A model generated the notes under the pieces. The model saw only the letters and a list, made by a program, of their open reading frames with translations, was not told where the DNA came from and made no database searches. Made by a program: the position numbers and the translations under genes. Below are positions 8,825 to 17,008 of a DNA stretch of 28,407 bases, piece by piece. The stretch is taken from positions 3,129-31,535 of the forward strand of contig DDWW01000051.1 of NCBI GenBank assembly GCA_002347085.1. Reading direction: 5' to 3'. Numbering within the stretch: position 1 is the first letter of the stretch; every line of letters starts with the position of its first letter. This DNA comes from Desulfobulbaceae bacterium UBA2276. GTDB lineage: Bacteria; Desulfobacterota; Desulfobulbia; Desulfobulbales; Desulfocapsaceae.

Positions 8825-9624
8825 AGCTCATCCACCATCTCATCCGCCAGTCGATGAAACACCAAAAAACCACCGACCAAAGCAATGAGGGCCCCAAGAA
8901 AATGGAGCTTAAAGTGCATAAGATCGGGCCATGTTCCATGCAGTATAATCATTTGGTAGGCTTGGACAAAAGAAGTCATCGGATTAAAAGGAATAATCCT
9001 TTGCGCCTCTTCCGGCACCATGGTCAACGCATACACAAGGGGAGTAAACCAAAACCAGAACTGTATGATGACATTAACAAATTGGCCTATATCACGGAAA
9101 AAGACATTCATGCTGCCAAGCATAACACCAACGCCGACCACAAACATCTGCTGCATAACAAGCAGTGGAATGTAACCAAGCACAACCCAGCCCGGAAACC
9201 GACCGGTAAGCAATAAAAATGTAAGAAAAAGACTGAAGATTATCAGAAAATTGATAGTCGCAGAGCAGAGGGCGATAACAGGGAGCGTTATCCTGGGAAA
9301 ACTGACTTTTTTCAGAAGTGCGGCCTGTTCAATAAAGATATTAGGAAAGCGGCTCAGGAGTTCAACGAAAAAAAGCCAAGGCAGCAGTCCGGCACAGACA
9401 AAAAGACCATAAGCCATTGAATCGTCAATCCCCGGTAATTTTGCACGCATGACCCGGGAAAAAATCACCGTATAGATTAAAATCATCGCCAGAGGGTTCA
9501 GGATAGACCAGATGCTACCAAGAAGTGAGCCCATATAGCGGCTACGAAATTCCCTGGCAACCATACTCAAGACAAACCCTCTATACTGGTACAGAGCAAT
9601 AAAACGACCTTTAAAATCACCCAT
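8821..9624 (-). CDS. wzm: Polysaccharide ABC transporter permease Wzm
   Basis: The protein has 267 residues, normal for the ABC-2 polysaccharide export permeases (Wzm/TagG/KpsM class). The N-terminus has the family pattern YRGFVLSMVAREFRSRYMGS followed by LLGSIWSILNPLAMILIYTV. About six hydrophobic helices follow, and the loop with NVFFRDIGQFVNVIIQFWFW, matching the NVxFRDI motif of this family, is present. It forms the membrane channel partner of Wzt. The start ATG at 9624 lacks a good Shine-Dalgarno sequence. The 71-bp gap upstream to the Gmd-like gene holds a TTGACA box, but no -10 box at proper distance was seen, so the gene is probably read from the upstream promoter. Confidence 0.93.
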   Translation of the reverse strand: MGDFKGRFIALYQYRGFVLSMVAREFRSRYMGSLLGSIWSILNPLAMILIYTVIFSRVMRAKLPGIDDSMAYGLFVCAGLLPWLFFVELLSRFPNIFIEQAALLKKVSFPRITLPVIALCSATINFLIIFSLFLTFLLLTGRFPGWVVLGYIPLLVMQQMFVVGVGVMLGSMNVFFRDIGQFVNVIIQFWFWFTPLVYALTMVPEEAQRIIPFNPMTSFVQAYQMIILHGTWPDLMHFKLHFLGALIALVGGFLVFHRLADEMVDEL

Positions 9625-9695
9625 AGTATATCAGGAAAAAGATCGAATAACGAATGTCAAGAGAATGGCAACTCGGCAAGCATGACTCATATTCA

Positions 9696-10661
9696 TTATA
9701 CTATACTCTCTATACACGCTTCCACCATCATTGTCGCCACTTCCTTCATTCCATATTTGGCCTTCCAGCCCAACTCTCTTTCTGCCTTACCCGGATCTGC
9801 CAGGGAAATCTTGATATCGGTTGGGCGCAACAGATCCGGATTCAACTCGACATGATCCTGCCAATTGAGTCCCAGAGAAGAGAAGACGGTTTCCACCATC
9901 TCTTCCAGGCTATACGTTTTTCCGGTGGCCACGATATAATCATCGGCCTGATCCTGCTGCAACATCAGCCACATGGCTTCAACATACTCCGGCGCCCATC
10001 CCCAGTCACGCATAACCGAGATATTCCCAAGTTTCATTTTTTCCTGTAAACCCGCCTTGATCTGACAGGCCTCCCGGACGATTTTCTGGGTAACAAAGCG
10101 CTCCGGCCGGAGGGGTGATTCATGGTTAAACAACAGACCGGAACAGGCGAAAAGGCCATACGCCTCACGATAGTTGGCTACCTGCCAGAAGGCTGCGGCT
10201 TTTGCCACCGCATACGGGCTGCGGGGACGGAACGGAGTTTCTTCATCCGCCCGTTTCCCATCTGTATTGCCAAAACACTCGCTTGAACAGGCATTGTAGA
10301 AGCGTACAGGCATATCCTGTATGCGTATCGCCTCCAACAGATTCAATGTTCCTATACCGATACTCTCGAAGGTCTCCACAGGCTGACTAAATGAAAGACC
10401 GACAGAACTTTGTCCCGCCAGATTATAGATCTCATCCGGCTCCACCTTTTTCAACACCTGCAGCACACTACGAAAATCATTAGAGGAAACAGATTCAGTC
10501 TGGATCTGTCCCTTTATTCCCAGATGATCAAGATTGGCAAAGGAAGACATCTGGGCATCACGCGATGACCCTACCACTTGATATCCTTTGTTCAGAAGCA
10601 GTCTGGATAAATAGGCTCCATCCTGACCCGAGACCCCTAAAATCAGAGCTGTTTTATTCAT
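9696..10661 (-). CDS. GDP-mannose 4,6-dehydratase-like SDR (second copy)
   Basis: The start is set at ATG 10661, giving 321 residues. The frame can be extended upstream to 10727, but that would add 22 residues before the nucleotide-binding strand. The protein begins MNKTALILGVSGQDGAYLS with the GxxGxxG Rossmann motif; it has SSECFG (Ser and the catalytic-type Glu) and SPYAVAK (Tyr and Lys of the SDR triad). It aligns by eye with the canonical Gmd next door over its whole length but is about 57 residues shorter. The retained Glu after Ser points to a dehydratase rather than a pure reductase. It may make a GDP-4-keto-6-deoxyhexose or act on a related GDP sugar; GDP-6-deoxy-4-keto-mannose reductase (Rmd, giving GDP-D-rhamnose) is the other option. 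The start overlaps the gmd stop by 8 bp. Confidence 0.85.
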   Translation of the reverse strand: MNKTALILGVSGQDGAYLSRLLLNKGYQVVGSSRDAQMSSFANLDHLGIKGQIQTESVSSNDFRSVLQVLKKVEPDEIYNLAGQSSVGLSFSQPVETFESIGIGTLNLLEAIRIQDMPVRFYNACSSECFGNTDGKRADEETPFRPRSPYAVAKAAAFWQVANYREAYGLFACSGLLFNHESPLRPERFVTQKIVREACQIKAGLQEKMKLGNISVMRDWGWAPEYVEAMWLMLQQDQADDYIVATGKTYSLEEMVETVFSSLGLNWQDHVELNPDLLRPTDIKISLADPGKAERELGWKAKYGMKEVATMMVEACIESIV

Positions 10662-11790
10662 AATAGGAGTTAATTCTGAATCCTTCATTCCGACAAAGCT
10701 CGTCCCTGCGCGCCTCATCCATGTCATGGTGTATCATCTCGGCAACCAACTCCTTAAAAGTAATCTTTGGTACCCATCCCAATTTTTCCTTGGCCTTTGT
10801 GGCATCCCCCAGCAGGGTTTCCACTTCCGTTGGACGGAAATAGCGAGGATCAACCCGAACGATGACGTCACCTGGCTTTACATGAAGGCTTGCATCAAAT
10901 GCATTATTCTCGGAACGAGTAACCTGGTCAACAATACCCTGCTCCTCCAGCCCGCTTCCCTGCCATTTTATACTGATACCCAGTTCACTGGCGGCAGCAC
11001 CAACAAAATCACGAACAGAGTATTGCTTACCCGTAGCAATGACAAAATCTTCAGGCACCTCCTGTTGGAGCATCAACCATTGCATTTCGACATAGTCTTT
11101 AGCATGGCCCCAGTCACGCTTGGCGTCAAGATTTCCGAGATGAACACATTTTTTCAGGCCAAGCACGATCCGACTTAAGGCACGGGTAATCTTTCTAGTG
11201 ACAAATGTTTCGCCACGAACAGGAGATTCATGGTTGAAAAGGATCCCATTACAGGCATAAATTCCATAGGCCTCACGATAATTCACGGTAATCCAATAGG
11301 CATATAACTTGGCTACGGCATAAGGGGAACGGGGATAGAAAGGAGTTGTCTCGGTCTGAGGAGTTTCCTGTACTTTTCCAAACAACTCAGAGGTCGAAGC
11401 CTGATAATACCTTGTTTTTTCAGAAAGCCCGATGGTGCGGATCGCTTCCAGGATCCTCAAGGCTCCAAGTGCGTCAGAATTGGCCGTGTACTCCGGCTCT
11501 TCAAAAGAGACCGCGACATGAGACTGAGCTGCCAGATTATACACCTCATCAGGCTGAACCTTTTGGAGGATATGAATCAAGCTACTCGAATCCGTCATAT
11601 CTCCATGATGCAGGACAAACTGCCGCTGTTTTTCATGTGGCCCCTGATACAGGTGGTCAATTCTGTCTGTATTAAAGAGAGAGGTACGACGTTTGATACC
11701 ATGTACTTCGTACCCCTTGTTCAACAGAAATTCAGAAAGATAAGCACCGTCTTGACCAGTGACACCGGTAATTAAAGCTTTTTTCGTCAT
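10654..11790 (-). CDS. gmd: GDP-mannose 4,6-dehydratase
   Basis: The start is chosen at ATG 11790 (378 residues) because AAGGAT lies about 8 bases upstream and MTKKALITGVTGQDGAYLSE is the normal Gmd N-terminus; an extension to 11865 would add 25 unrelated residues. The Rossmann motif GVTGQDG, the catalytic STSELFG segment (Thr and Glu) and SPYAVAKLYAYW (Tyr, Lys) are intact, as are the substrate-side blocks NHESPVRGETFVTRKI and LGNLDAKRDWGHAKDYV. The enzyme converts GDP-D-mannose to GDP-4-keto-6-deoxy-D-mannose in the cytoplasm using bound NADP. The product feeds the GDP-L-fucose synthase encoded just upstream. Length is close to the E. coli enzyme. The 127-bp gap before it holds a possible sigma-70 promoter. 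Confidence 0.96.
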   Translation of the reverse strand: MTKKALITGVTGQDGAYLSEFLLNKGYEVHGIKRRTSLFNTDRIDHLYQGPHEKQRQFVLHHGDMTDSSSLIHILQKVQPDEVYNLAAQSHVAVSFEEPEYTANSDALGALRILEAIRTIGLSEKTRYYQASTSELFGKVQETPQTETTPFYPRSPYAVAKLYAYWITVNYREAYGIYACNGILFNHESPVRGETFVTRKITRALSRIVLGLKKCVHLGNLDAKRDWGHAKDYVEMQWLMLQQEVPEDFVIATGKQYSVRDFVGAAASELGISIKWQGSGLEEQGIVDQVTRSENNAFDASLHVKPGDVIVRVDPRYFRPTEVETLLGDATKAKEKLGWVPKITFKELVAEMIHHDMDEARRDELCRNEGFRINSYYE

Positions 11791-11856
11791 GTTAACATCC
11801 TTTTGCAGAAAGCGAGCATTACGACTCACATATTGATATTGAAGATAAAAGTATAA

Positions 11857-11885
11857 TCTATACACAAGAACTAGACAGTTATCAA
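11857..11885 (-). promoter_or_regulatory. Possible sigma-70 promoter for gmd
   Basis: On the minus strand, TTGATA (11880-11885) and TATAGA (11857-11862) are separated by 17 bp. The pair lies about 67 bp upstream of the gmd ATG in the only sizeable gap inside the cluster's sugar genes. TATACT just downstream is an alternative -10 box without a good -35. The evidence is box similarity only. Confidence 0.35.
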
Positions 11886-11917
11886 TCCACTATACACAAA
11901 ACGGCAAAAAAGTCCGC

Positions 11918-12892
11918 CTACACCTCAGCCATCTCGGTCGAATACTTGCTATATGTATCTTGAATACCGTCCGACAAAGAGATAGTTGGTTGCCAGCCTA
12001 AAGCGCTTATCCTGCTTACATCAAGCAGTTTTTGCGGGGTGCCATCCGGTTTTGTTTCATCCCAGGTGATCTTACCGGTGAAACCGATAATCCCGCGTAT
12101 CTTCAGGGCAAGTTCCTGGATGGTGATATCCTTTCCATATCCAATATTTATTAAAGGCACGCCATCTGAAGGAAACGAGGAAAACAGGGTATCTTTTTCC
12201 AATGACAGTAAAAAAACAACAGCATCGGCCAGATCGTCACAGTGCAAAAACTCCCGACGCGGTGTACCGGTACCCCAGAGCACGACCTCTTTTCGACCGT
12301 CATTTTTTGCATCATGCATTTTACGAATCAGGGCCGGCAACACATGGGAATTCTGCAAGCCATAATGATCCCCGGTTCCGTACAAATTAGTCGGCATAAC
12401 GGCAAAATAGCTGGTTCCGTGCTGACGATTATACGCCTCACACATCTTGATTCCGGCAATCTTGGCAATTGCATACGGTTCATTGGTTGGTTCAAGAGGT
12501 CCAGTAAGAAGATATTCCTCCTTCATCGGCTGCGGGGCAAGCTTAGGATAAATACAGGAGCTTCCGAGAAATAACAGCTGTTGCACACCGGCCTGCCATG
12601 CCTCATGAATGACATTGTTCTGGATTGCCATATTTTGATAAATAAAGTCTGCGGGAAAGCTCGCGTTTGCGAGAATCCCTCCCACCCTGGCAGCGGCAAG
12701 GATGACACAATCGATTTGTTCCAGCTGGAAAAAAGAACGAACCGCCCTCTGGTCCAGAAGATCCAATTCGGCATGAGAACGAATCACCAGGTTTTCAAAA
12801 CCCAGCCGTCTCAACCGACTCATAATGGCTGAACCCACCATGCCAGTATGACCAGCTATATATATTTTCGAACCAGGCAGAATAAACGACAT
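11918..12892 (-). CDS. fcl: GDP-L-fucose synthase
   Basis: The start is set at ATG 12892 (324 residues); a TTG four codons upstream at 12904 is possible but its ribosome site would be too close. The protein shows the Rossmann motif IYIAGHTGMVGSAI, the GSSCIYPK segment with catalytic Ser and Cys, NEPYAIAKIAG with the Tyr and Lys of the SDR triad, and the substrate segment PTNLYGTGDHYGLQNSHV with the conserved His. These are the hallmarks of GDP-4-keto-6-deoxymannose 3,5-epimerase/4-reductase (Fcl/WcaG). It uses the Gmd product and NADPH to make GDP-L-fucose. It lies directly upstream of gmd in transcription order, 127 bp away, and about 30 bp after the ligase-like gene. Fucose is therefore a well-supported constituent of this organism's surface glycan. 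Confidence 0.95.
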   Translation of the reverse strand: MSFILPGSKIYIAGHTGMVGSAIMSRLRRLGFENLVIRSHAELDLLDQRAVRSFFQLEQIDCVILAAARVGGILANASFPADFIYQNMAIQNNVIHEAWQAGVQQLLFLGSSCIYPKLAPQPMKEEYLLTGPLEPTNEPYAIAKIAGIKMCEAYNRQHGTSYFAVMPTNLYGTGDHYGLQNSHVLPALIRKMHDAKNDGRKEVVLWGTGTPRREFLHCDDLADAVVFLLSLEKDTLFSSFPSDGVPLINIGYGKDITIQELALKIRGIIGFTGKITWDETKPDGTPQKLLDVSRISALGWQPTISLSDGIQDTYSKYSTEMAEV

Positions 12893-12923
12893 AATATTTT
12901 TCAATCCCTTCTTTTACTGCCAC

Positions 12924-14972
12924 CTACATATATCTCGGCTCGCTGACAGCTACTCCAAGAACTCTTGTGTCATTACCCATTTTCTCATACGTTGGCACCC
13001 ATGTTCGTGACAGGCGCAACTGTAGGGTATTGGTCGTATGATCGTTACCGGCAGGCACAAAATACGTTCTTGTTACTTTCTGTCCATCCGAGAATGTATA
13101 TCTGTCAATGGCCAGCCCATTCAGCATGACATCCATGATTACAGGCTGTTTATCTAAACGAGGAGCATGGCAGATAAAATCAAATTTTACTGCTCCTGAA
13201 CCGCTTAACACGATCTCCGCGTTCCTGCCGCTCCAACGAAAATAGCCATCCTTCCCCCAGTCTTCTCTCTGGTAAAACCCACTGTAGCGTTCCACCTCAC
13301 GCTCTTTATCATACCTCAATAATCCGTATCGCTCGGCAAGTCGGCGGGATTGCAGGTTGTCTCCATAGGCAATTCCCCCAATCATGACAGCGACAAAAAG
13401 GACAACAACCGCATATTTTCCATTTCTAACCAACCTCTTCTGATCAACCAACATCGCATAACCGATAATTAGAAAAAACAGGAACCAGTTAGATGCCACA
13501 TATATCATGGATTGGGCAAAACCATACAAATGAAACGCACCCAAAGATCCCAGCAAAATAAAACTTTGTTGATTCCTGTTTGTCACTCCATCTCGATAAA
13601 GCAAAAGAGCGACATAACCTACCAAGGTCAGCCAGACAAGCAAACCAATTCCACCATTATTCACGACGAGCTGGACATACAGATTATGAGCATCATCCCA
13701 ATTACCGCCCGTCTGTCGCTGCCTGGCAAACCGTGATTCAGGGATCGTGCCCATCATTTCTTGATGCCTACGATATCCTTCATATCCCATACCATATAAA
13801 GGGTTTTCACTCACCAAGGCAAGAGCTTCCTGCCAGATCTTGAATCGTAGCTCCTTCGAATCGGCGATATTATATATTCGATGCAGGATATACCCGGTCT
13901 GTGAGATATATTTATCATTATTATTGACAGAACGGCTTTGAGCAACCACTAAAAAAACTGATCCTCCTATCAAACCGGCAACGAGTACGCCCAGCCCAAT
14001 TTTCCTGCAACTCCTACTTATTTCCGGCCAAGTTATTCTTTGGTCATCTTTCCCATGATAAAACAGGAGAACCGTAAGATAGCAGAAGGGAACGACACAA
14101 GCAAAAGCAAGCCAACTCATGCGCGACCCAGTCAATAACAGGCTTGCCCCAACCAGAGCAAGGGTCGCAGACAGGACAAGCAACCGGGTGCTCAGACCAG
14201 TAATCCTGCCGAGCAAGAGCAAAACAAAAGGAGTGCAAACAATGACATACTCGGCAAACCACCCTGGGTTTCCAAAAACAGAGTGAAGCCGCCCCACTTC
14301 AGAACCAGTAAGGAAATTCGGCCTGTACCATGCCAATGAAATAATTTCAAAGTGATGCAACAGGCCAAGCAGACACACCGCAACTACACTAAGGGCGCAA
14401 CCAGTAAATAAACGCCTGTACAGGACGACAGCAGCAGGATTTTTGGCCAGCAAGAAGACCACGATGCCAAATAATACCAGCCTGTTTCCTGCCGCAATAC
14501 TATACAGGGGATTCTCCGGCGTGGCCCAAAACACGGCATTGCTGAAATCAAAGACTCCCCACAGGGAAAGTGTACCCATAATAGAGGATATCGGCAGCAG
14601 CAACAGAGACAAAAGTGCTAATACTATAAATCCGCCAAGCAAAGAGACCACCCTGCCTGCATTTTCTAAAGACCTTTGATCCAGATTTCTTTCAAAAAGA
14701 AGAAGGCATCCCAAGTAAGAGATAGAAAACTCAAAAATACAATTATACAGCGTGTACGACTGAAAACCATATAACGGCAGCGATAAGCCCAGAAAAAGAC
14801 AAAGTAGTTTCAGGAAACCAGGGCGAAACCTAACCGTCAAGGCGATGACAGCTCCAACCAAGAGTAAAACAGAAAAGAGAGAACTGTGATTATGCAGGGC
14901 ATTGAACCTCATTGCAAGATTCAACAACAGAAAAACGGCAGCAAAAATACCGATTGTACGCCTTACTACCAT
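12924..14972 (-). CDS. O-antigen ligase/polymerase family membrane protein with C-terminal beta-domain
   Basis: The start is set at ATG 14972 (682 residues) because GGAGGGAAAGGAGT stands directly before it; an in-frame ATG at 15023 has no ribosome site. About a dozen hydrophobic helices cover residues 1-540. The Wzy_C (O-antigen ligase) signature is present: GNPGWFAEYVIVCTPF, a conserved Arg-containing TGSRMSWLAF segment, and a large periplasmic loop ending DDAHNLYVQLVVNNGGIGLL, where the His is typical of WaaL-type proteins. The last ~120 residues (563-682) are soluble and beta-rich. WaaL-type enzymes join the undecaprenyl-linked glycan to lipid A-core on the periplasmic side; Wzy enzymes polymerise repeats. 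As export here is by Wzm/Wzt, ligation is more likely, but the sequence alone cannot separate the two. It sits between the GT2 gene and fcl. Confidence 0.87.
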   Translation of the reverse strand: MVVRRTIGIFAAVFLLLNLAMRFNALHNHSSLFSVLLLVGAVIALTVRFRPGFLKLLCLFLGLSLPLYGFQSYTLYNCIFEFSISYLGCLLLFERNLDQRSLENAGRVVSLLGGFIVLALLSLLLLPISSIMGTLSLWGVFDFSNAVFWATPENPLYSIAAGNRLVLFGIVVFLLAKNPAAVVLYRRLFTGCALSVVAVCLLGLLHHFEIISLAWYRPNFLTGSEVGRLHSVFGNPGWFAEYVIVCTPFVLLLLGRITGLSTRLLVLSATLALVGASLLLTGSRMSWLAFACVVPFCYLTVLLFYHGKDDQRITWPEISRSCRKIGLGVLVAGLIGGSVFLVVAQSRSVNNNDKYISQTGYILHRIYNIADSKELRFKIWQEALALVSENPLYGMGYEGYRRHQEMMGTIPESRFARQRQTGGNWDDAHNLYVQLVVNNGGIGLLVWLTLVGYVALLLYRDGVTNRNQQSFILLGSLGAFHLYGFAQSMIYVASNWFLFFLIIGYAMLVDQKRLVRNGKYAVVVLFVAVMIGGIAYGDNLQSRRLAERYGLLRYDKEREVERYSGFYQREDWGKDGYFRWSGRNAEIVLSGSGAVKFDFICHAPRLDKQPVIMDVMLNGLAIDRYTFSDGQKVTRTYFVPAGNDHTTNTLQLRLSRTWVPTYEKMGNDTRVLGVAVSEPRYM

Positions 14973-15076
14973 ACTCCTTTCCCTCCAAAACCTATTAAAT
15001 ACTCCAACAATCGTCCAGTCCATCGGCCAGAAGCAACAAAAAGGAGCCCACTCAAAACAGAGAGGCGCCCTTGTTG

Positions 15077-16066
15077 CTACAACTGTTTACGGTACACAGA
15101 CGCATCTCTGGATCTGGCCCACCAAGACCTGTGCATACTCAAGAAAGAAATCAACCATTGCGGCAACGACTGAAAGTTGCGCCCTAATTTATAGCCAAGA
15201 AGCTTGAGAATCACTCTCCAGAAAAAAATTGGCAACAACGCCTTTTTGCCTCCATTCATGAGGCATGATACGCCGGATTTGACATACTGCCAACCTCTTC
15301 CCTCAGCGCGTCCATACGTTTCAAGCAGCCATCTTTCCGTGACATGCAGCACCCCAATGTCAAATGAACGCCGAAACTCCTGCATACAGGTATAATTATG
15401 GGAGTGAAAAACTATCGCATCAGCCACATAGGCAACTTTATATCCTTGCATCAACAAACGGCCAACCGCACAGGTATCCTCGCCAAAGATCAAGCCGCTC
15501 TTAAAATACCCGACCTCGGCAAGATCCGTCTTACGATAGGCCGCAAACGAATTTGAGGCAAAAACGGTTTGAAACCCAAATCGCTCTCGATCAGCAAAAC
15601 TACGAACACCAGCTTGCGGTGGATAATTAAAAGAACGCAGATGCGCGGCAAGGACCGTGGCATCACAATTTGGCAACTGACGGCCATAGGTGACGGCAAT
15701 CGTCTCATCTGACAGTAAAGGCTCAATCAGTTTTGCCAGCGCATCCGTGGAGGCAGGAACAGCATCCTGAGTGAGAAAAATCAGGATATCACCCCGTGCT
15801 TTCTTTGATATCCAGCTTCTTGTTCCCCCATGATCAAATTCCTCATGGGGAATAACCACCACTTCAGCGCCAAACTCTTTGGCAATTGCAACCGTTTCAT
15901 CCTCTGAAGAAGAATCCACTATCAATAACTCATGGAGAAGAACAGTCTGCCGGGATAATATACAAAGCAAATCTCGTATACCTGCAGCTCCATTCCAGGT
16001 TGGCACTATGACTGACAGCAAGGGTTTATTATGGGAGACACAAGAAAAGGACATGAGATTATTCAT
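15077..16066 (-). CDS. Glycosyltransferase family 2, rhamnosyltransferase-like
   Basis: The protein has 329 residues and is a GT-A enzyme. LLSVIVPTWNGAAGIRDLL opens the nucleotide-binding half, IVDSSSEDET follows at about 49-58, and FLTQDAVPA near 97-105 stands where the DxD motif lies in the rhamnosyltransferase (RgpF/WbbL-like) subgroup. FGEDTCAVGRLLMQGYKVAYVADA carries the ED acid and the acceptor-side motif. A hydrophobic segment at the C-terminus (LLPIFFWRVILKLLGYKL) may attach it to the inner membrane. Such enzymes transfer a deoxyhexose from a nucleotide sugar to a lipid-linked glycan in the cytoplasm. It is the first gene of the cluster in transcription order, 143 bp after greA. No good Shine-Dalgarno was found before ATG 16066 or the second ATG at 16054, so the start is not certain. 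Confidence 0.9.
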   Translation of the reverse strand: MNNLMSFSCVSHNKPLLSVIVPTWNGAAGIRDLLCILSRQTVLLHELLIVDSSSEDETVAIAKEFGAEVVVIPHEEFDHGGTRSWISKKARGDILIFLTQDAVPASTDALAKLIEPLLSDETIAVTYGRQLPNCDATVLAAHLRSFNYPPQAGVRSFADRERFGFQTVFASNSFAAYRKTDLAEVGYFKSGLIFGEDTCAVGRLLMQGYKVAYVADAIVFHSHNYTCMQEFRRSFDIGVLHVTERWLLETYGRAEGRGWQYVKSGVSCLMNGGKKALLPIFFWRVILKLLGYKLGRNFQSLPQWLISFLSMHRSWWARSRDASVYRKQL

Positions 16067-16116
16067 TGCAAGGCATCAGGGGCCACCACTCATTTCAAAC
16101 CTGTTTACCCTGTAAT

Positions 16117-16157
16117 TCAACATGAATTTTCAGGAGGGTTCAGAAATCTCATGTTGA
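16117..16157. repeat. Hairpin between greA and the glycan cluster
   Basis: TCAACATGA (16117-16125) and TCATGTTGA (16149-16157) form a perfect 9-bp inverted repeat with a 23-base loop, in the 143-bp gap between greA and the first glycan gene. There is no U-run after it on the minus strand, so it is not a good intrinsic terminator. It may be an operator or an RNA hairpin in the cluster leader; chance cannot be excluded. Confidence 0.35.
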
Positions 16158-16209
16158 TCGCCACATTTCTCATATCTCATATGAGGATGGGCGTAAAATA
16201 AACGAAAAA

Positions 16210-16695
16210 TCAGGAAAAAGAAGAGGCGGTTATCTCGATCACCTCAAACTCGCGGGTTCCGCCCGGGGTTTTGGCGATTACATCATCTCCCACCTCTTTA
16301 CCAAGGATACTCTTACCCAGCGGTGAAAACACGGAGATAGAGCCTTTCTTCACATCCGCCTCTTCCGTACCCAGAAGCTGATACCTGACCTGATCGTCTG
16401 TCTCCATATCCAGTAAGGTCACTACTGTCCCAAAGACCACCCGTCCTGTCGGCACTTCCTTGCAGTCAATCACCTCGGCGCGCCCCAGTTTATCCTTGAG
16501 CTCCATGATCCGCCCTTCGATATGGCCCTGTCGCTCTTTGGCCGCGTGATATTCGGCATTCTCCTTCAGATCACCATGGGCTCGGGCAACCTCGATTGCC
16601 TTGACCACATCAAGACGATCCACCTTTTCAAGACGCTGGAGCTCGCTACGAAGTCTCTGATAGCCTTGAGTTGACATTGGTACTCGTTCAACCAT
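16210..16695 (-). CDS. greA: Transcription elongation factor GreA
   Basis: The protein has 161 residues, normal for GreA. The N-terminal coiled-coil arm (about 1-80) includes MSTQGYQRLRSELQRL and ARAHGDLKENAEYHAAKERQ, with the acidic tip residues (DLKENAEY) that enter the RNA polymerase secondary channel and stimulate transcript cleavage. The C-terminal FKBP-like domain has VVFGTVVTLLD and SPLGKSILGKEVGD. The start ATG 16695 is preceded by AGGAGGAAAGA, an excellent ribosome site; the internal Met at 16677 is not needed. GreA rescues backtracked polymerase. Just upstream of the ribosome site, on the same strand, is a hairpin followed by nine Ts, so the leader may contain a premature terminator. 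The gene lies after the TPR exporter gene and before the glycan cluster but is not functionally linked to either. Confidence 0.97.
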   Translation of the reverse strand: MVERVPMSTQGYQRLRSELQRLEKVDRLDVVKAIEVARAHGDLKENAEYHAAKERQGHIEGRIMELKDKLGRAEVIDCKEVPTGRVVFGTVVTLLDMETDDQVRYQLLGTEEADVKKGSISVFSPLGKSILGKEVGDDVIAKTPGGTREFEVIEITASSFS

Positions 16696-16714
16696 TCTTT
16701 CCTCCTGTTACAAT

Positions 16715-16761
16715 AAAAAAAAACCTGCAACGTGTGAACAAGTGCCACAACAATCTGCAGG
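16715..16761 (-). terminator. Intrinsic terminator in the greA leader
   Basis: Reading the minus strand, CCTGCA (16756-16761) pairs with TGCAGG (16724-16729). An inner TGTG/CACA helix extends the stem, and a run of nine Ts follows (16715-16723). It ends only about ten bases before the greA ribosome site, so it must lie inside any greA transcript that starts upstream. It could end read-through from the TPR operon or attenuate greA. Confidence 0.55.
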
Positions 16762-16775
16762 GGAATCAATATTTA

Positions 16776-16820
16776 GAGGCCGTTACTGAAAAGAGCAAGG
16801 CTCTTTTCAGTAACGGCCTC
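16776..16820. repeat. Perfect 21-bp palindrome, member of an intergenic repeat family
   Basis: The arms at 16776-16796 and 16800-16820 are perfect reverse complements (21 bp) around the 3-base loop AAG. The right arm ends GTAACGGCCTC and continues TTATGC, matching the family core seen at 16951, 22435 and 22605. It lies between greA and the end of the TPR gene. No target-site duplication or transposase is visible. Confidence 0.9.
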
Positions 16821-16831
16821 TTATGCAACGT

Positions 16832-16865
16832 CAAATAAACAGCAATCTTTACCGCTGTTTATTTG
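16832..16865. repeat. Second hairpin of the same intergenic element
   Basis: CAAATAAACAGC (16832-16843) pairs perfectly with GCTGTTTATTTG (16854-16865) around the 10-base loop AATCTTTACC. A hairpin with a different but similar stem and the loop ACTCTTTTCC stands in the same place in the element at 22456-22491. The linker TTATGCAACG separates it from the first palindrome. Confidence 0.85.
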
Positions 16866-16910
16866 CGTGGCCTTTGGCAGACTTATATCCACCGAAGATC
16901 ATACAAGAGA

Positions 16911-17008
16911 GCCCTTATGAAATAACATGGCCCTTGCTAACTATTTCGTTACGGCTCCTTATGCCGCTCCGGTCAATTAAATGGCCATGTTATTTTTTTT
17001 ACAGCGGC
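16911..17008. repeat. Third copy of the palindromic element, next to the TPR gene stop
   Basis: AAATAACATGGCC (16920-16932) and GGCCATGTTATTT (16983-16995) are a perfect 13-bp inverted repeat. Inside lies the core ACGGCTCCTTATGCC (16951-16965), identical to 22605-22619. An alternative stem pairs GCCCTTATGAAATA with TATTTCGTTACGGC imperfectly (roughly 11 of 15 positions). GCCGCT (16964-16969) can also pair with AGCGGC (17003-17008), which ends one base before the TPR stop codon. The element may act as the 3' end structure of that transcript. Confidence 0.75.

Noticed and set aside
9625..9695. Promoter for wzm from the TTGACA box
   Set aside because: The only -10-like sequence, TATACT, is 24 bases away and touches the start codon, so spacing is wrong.
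12893..12904. TTG start for GDP-L-fucose synthase
   Set aside because: The purine-rich sequence lies only one or two bases before it, and an ATG follows four codons later.
16776..17008. Insertion sequence or its remnant
   Set aside because: There is no transposase reading frame and no target-site duplication that I could find; a MITE remains possible but unproven.
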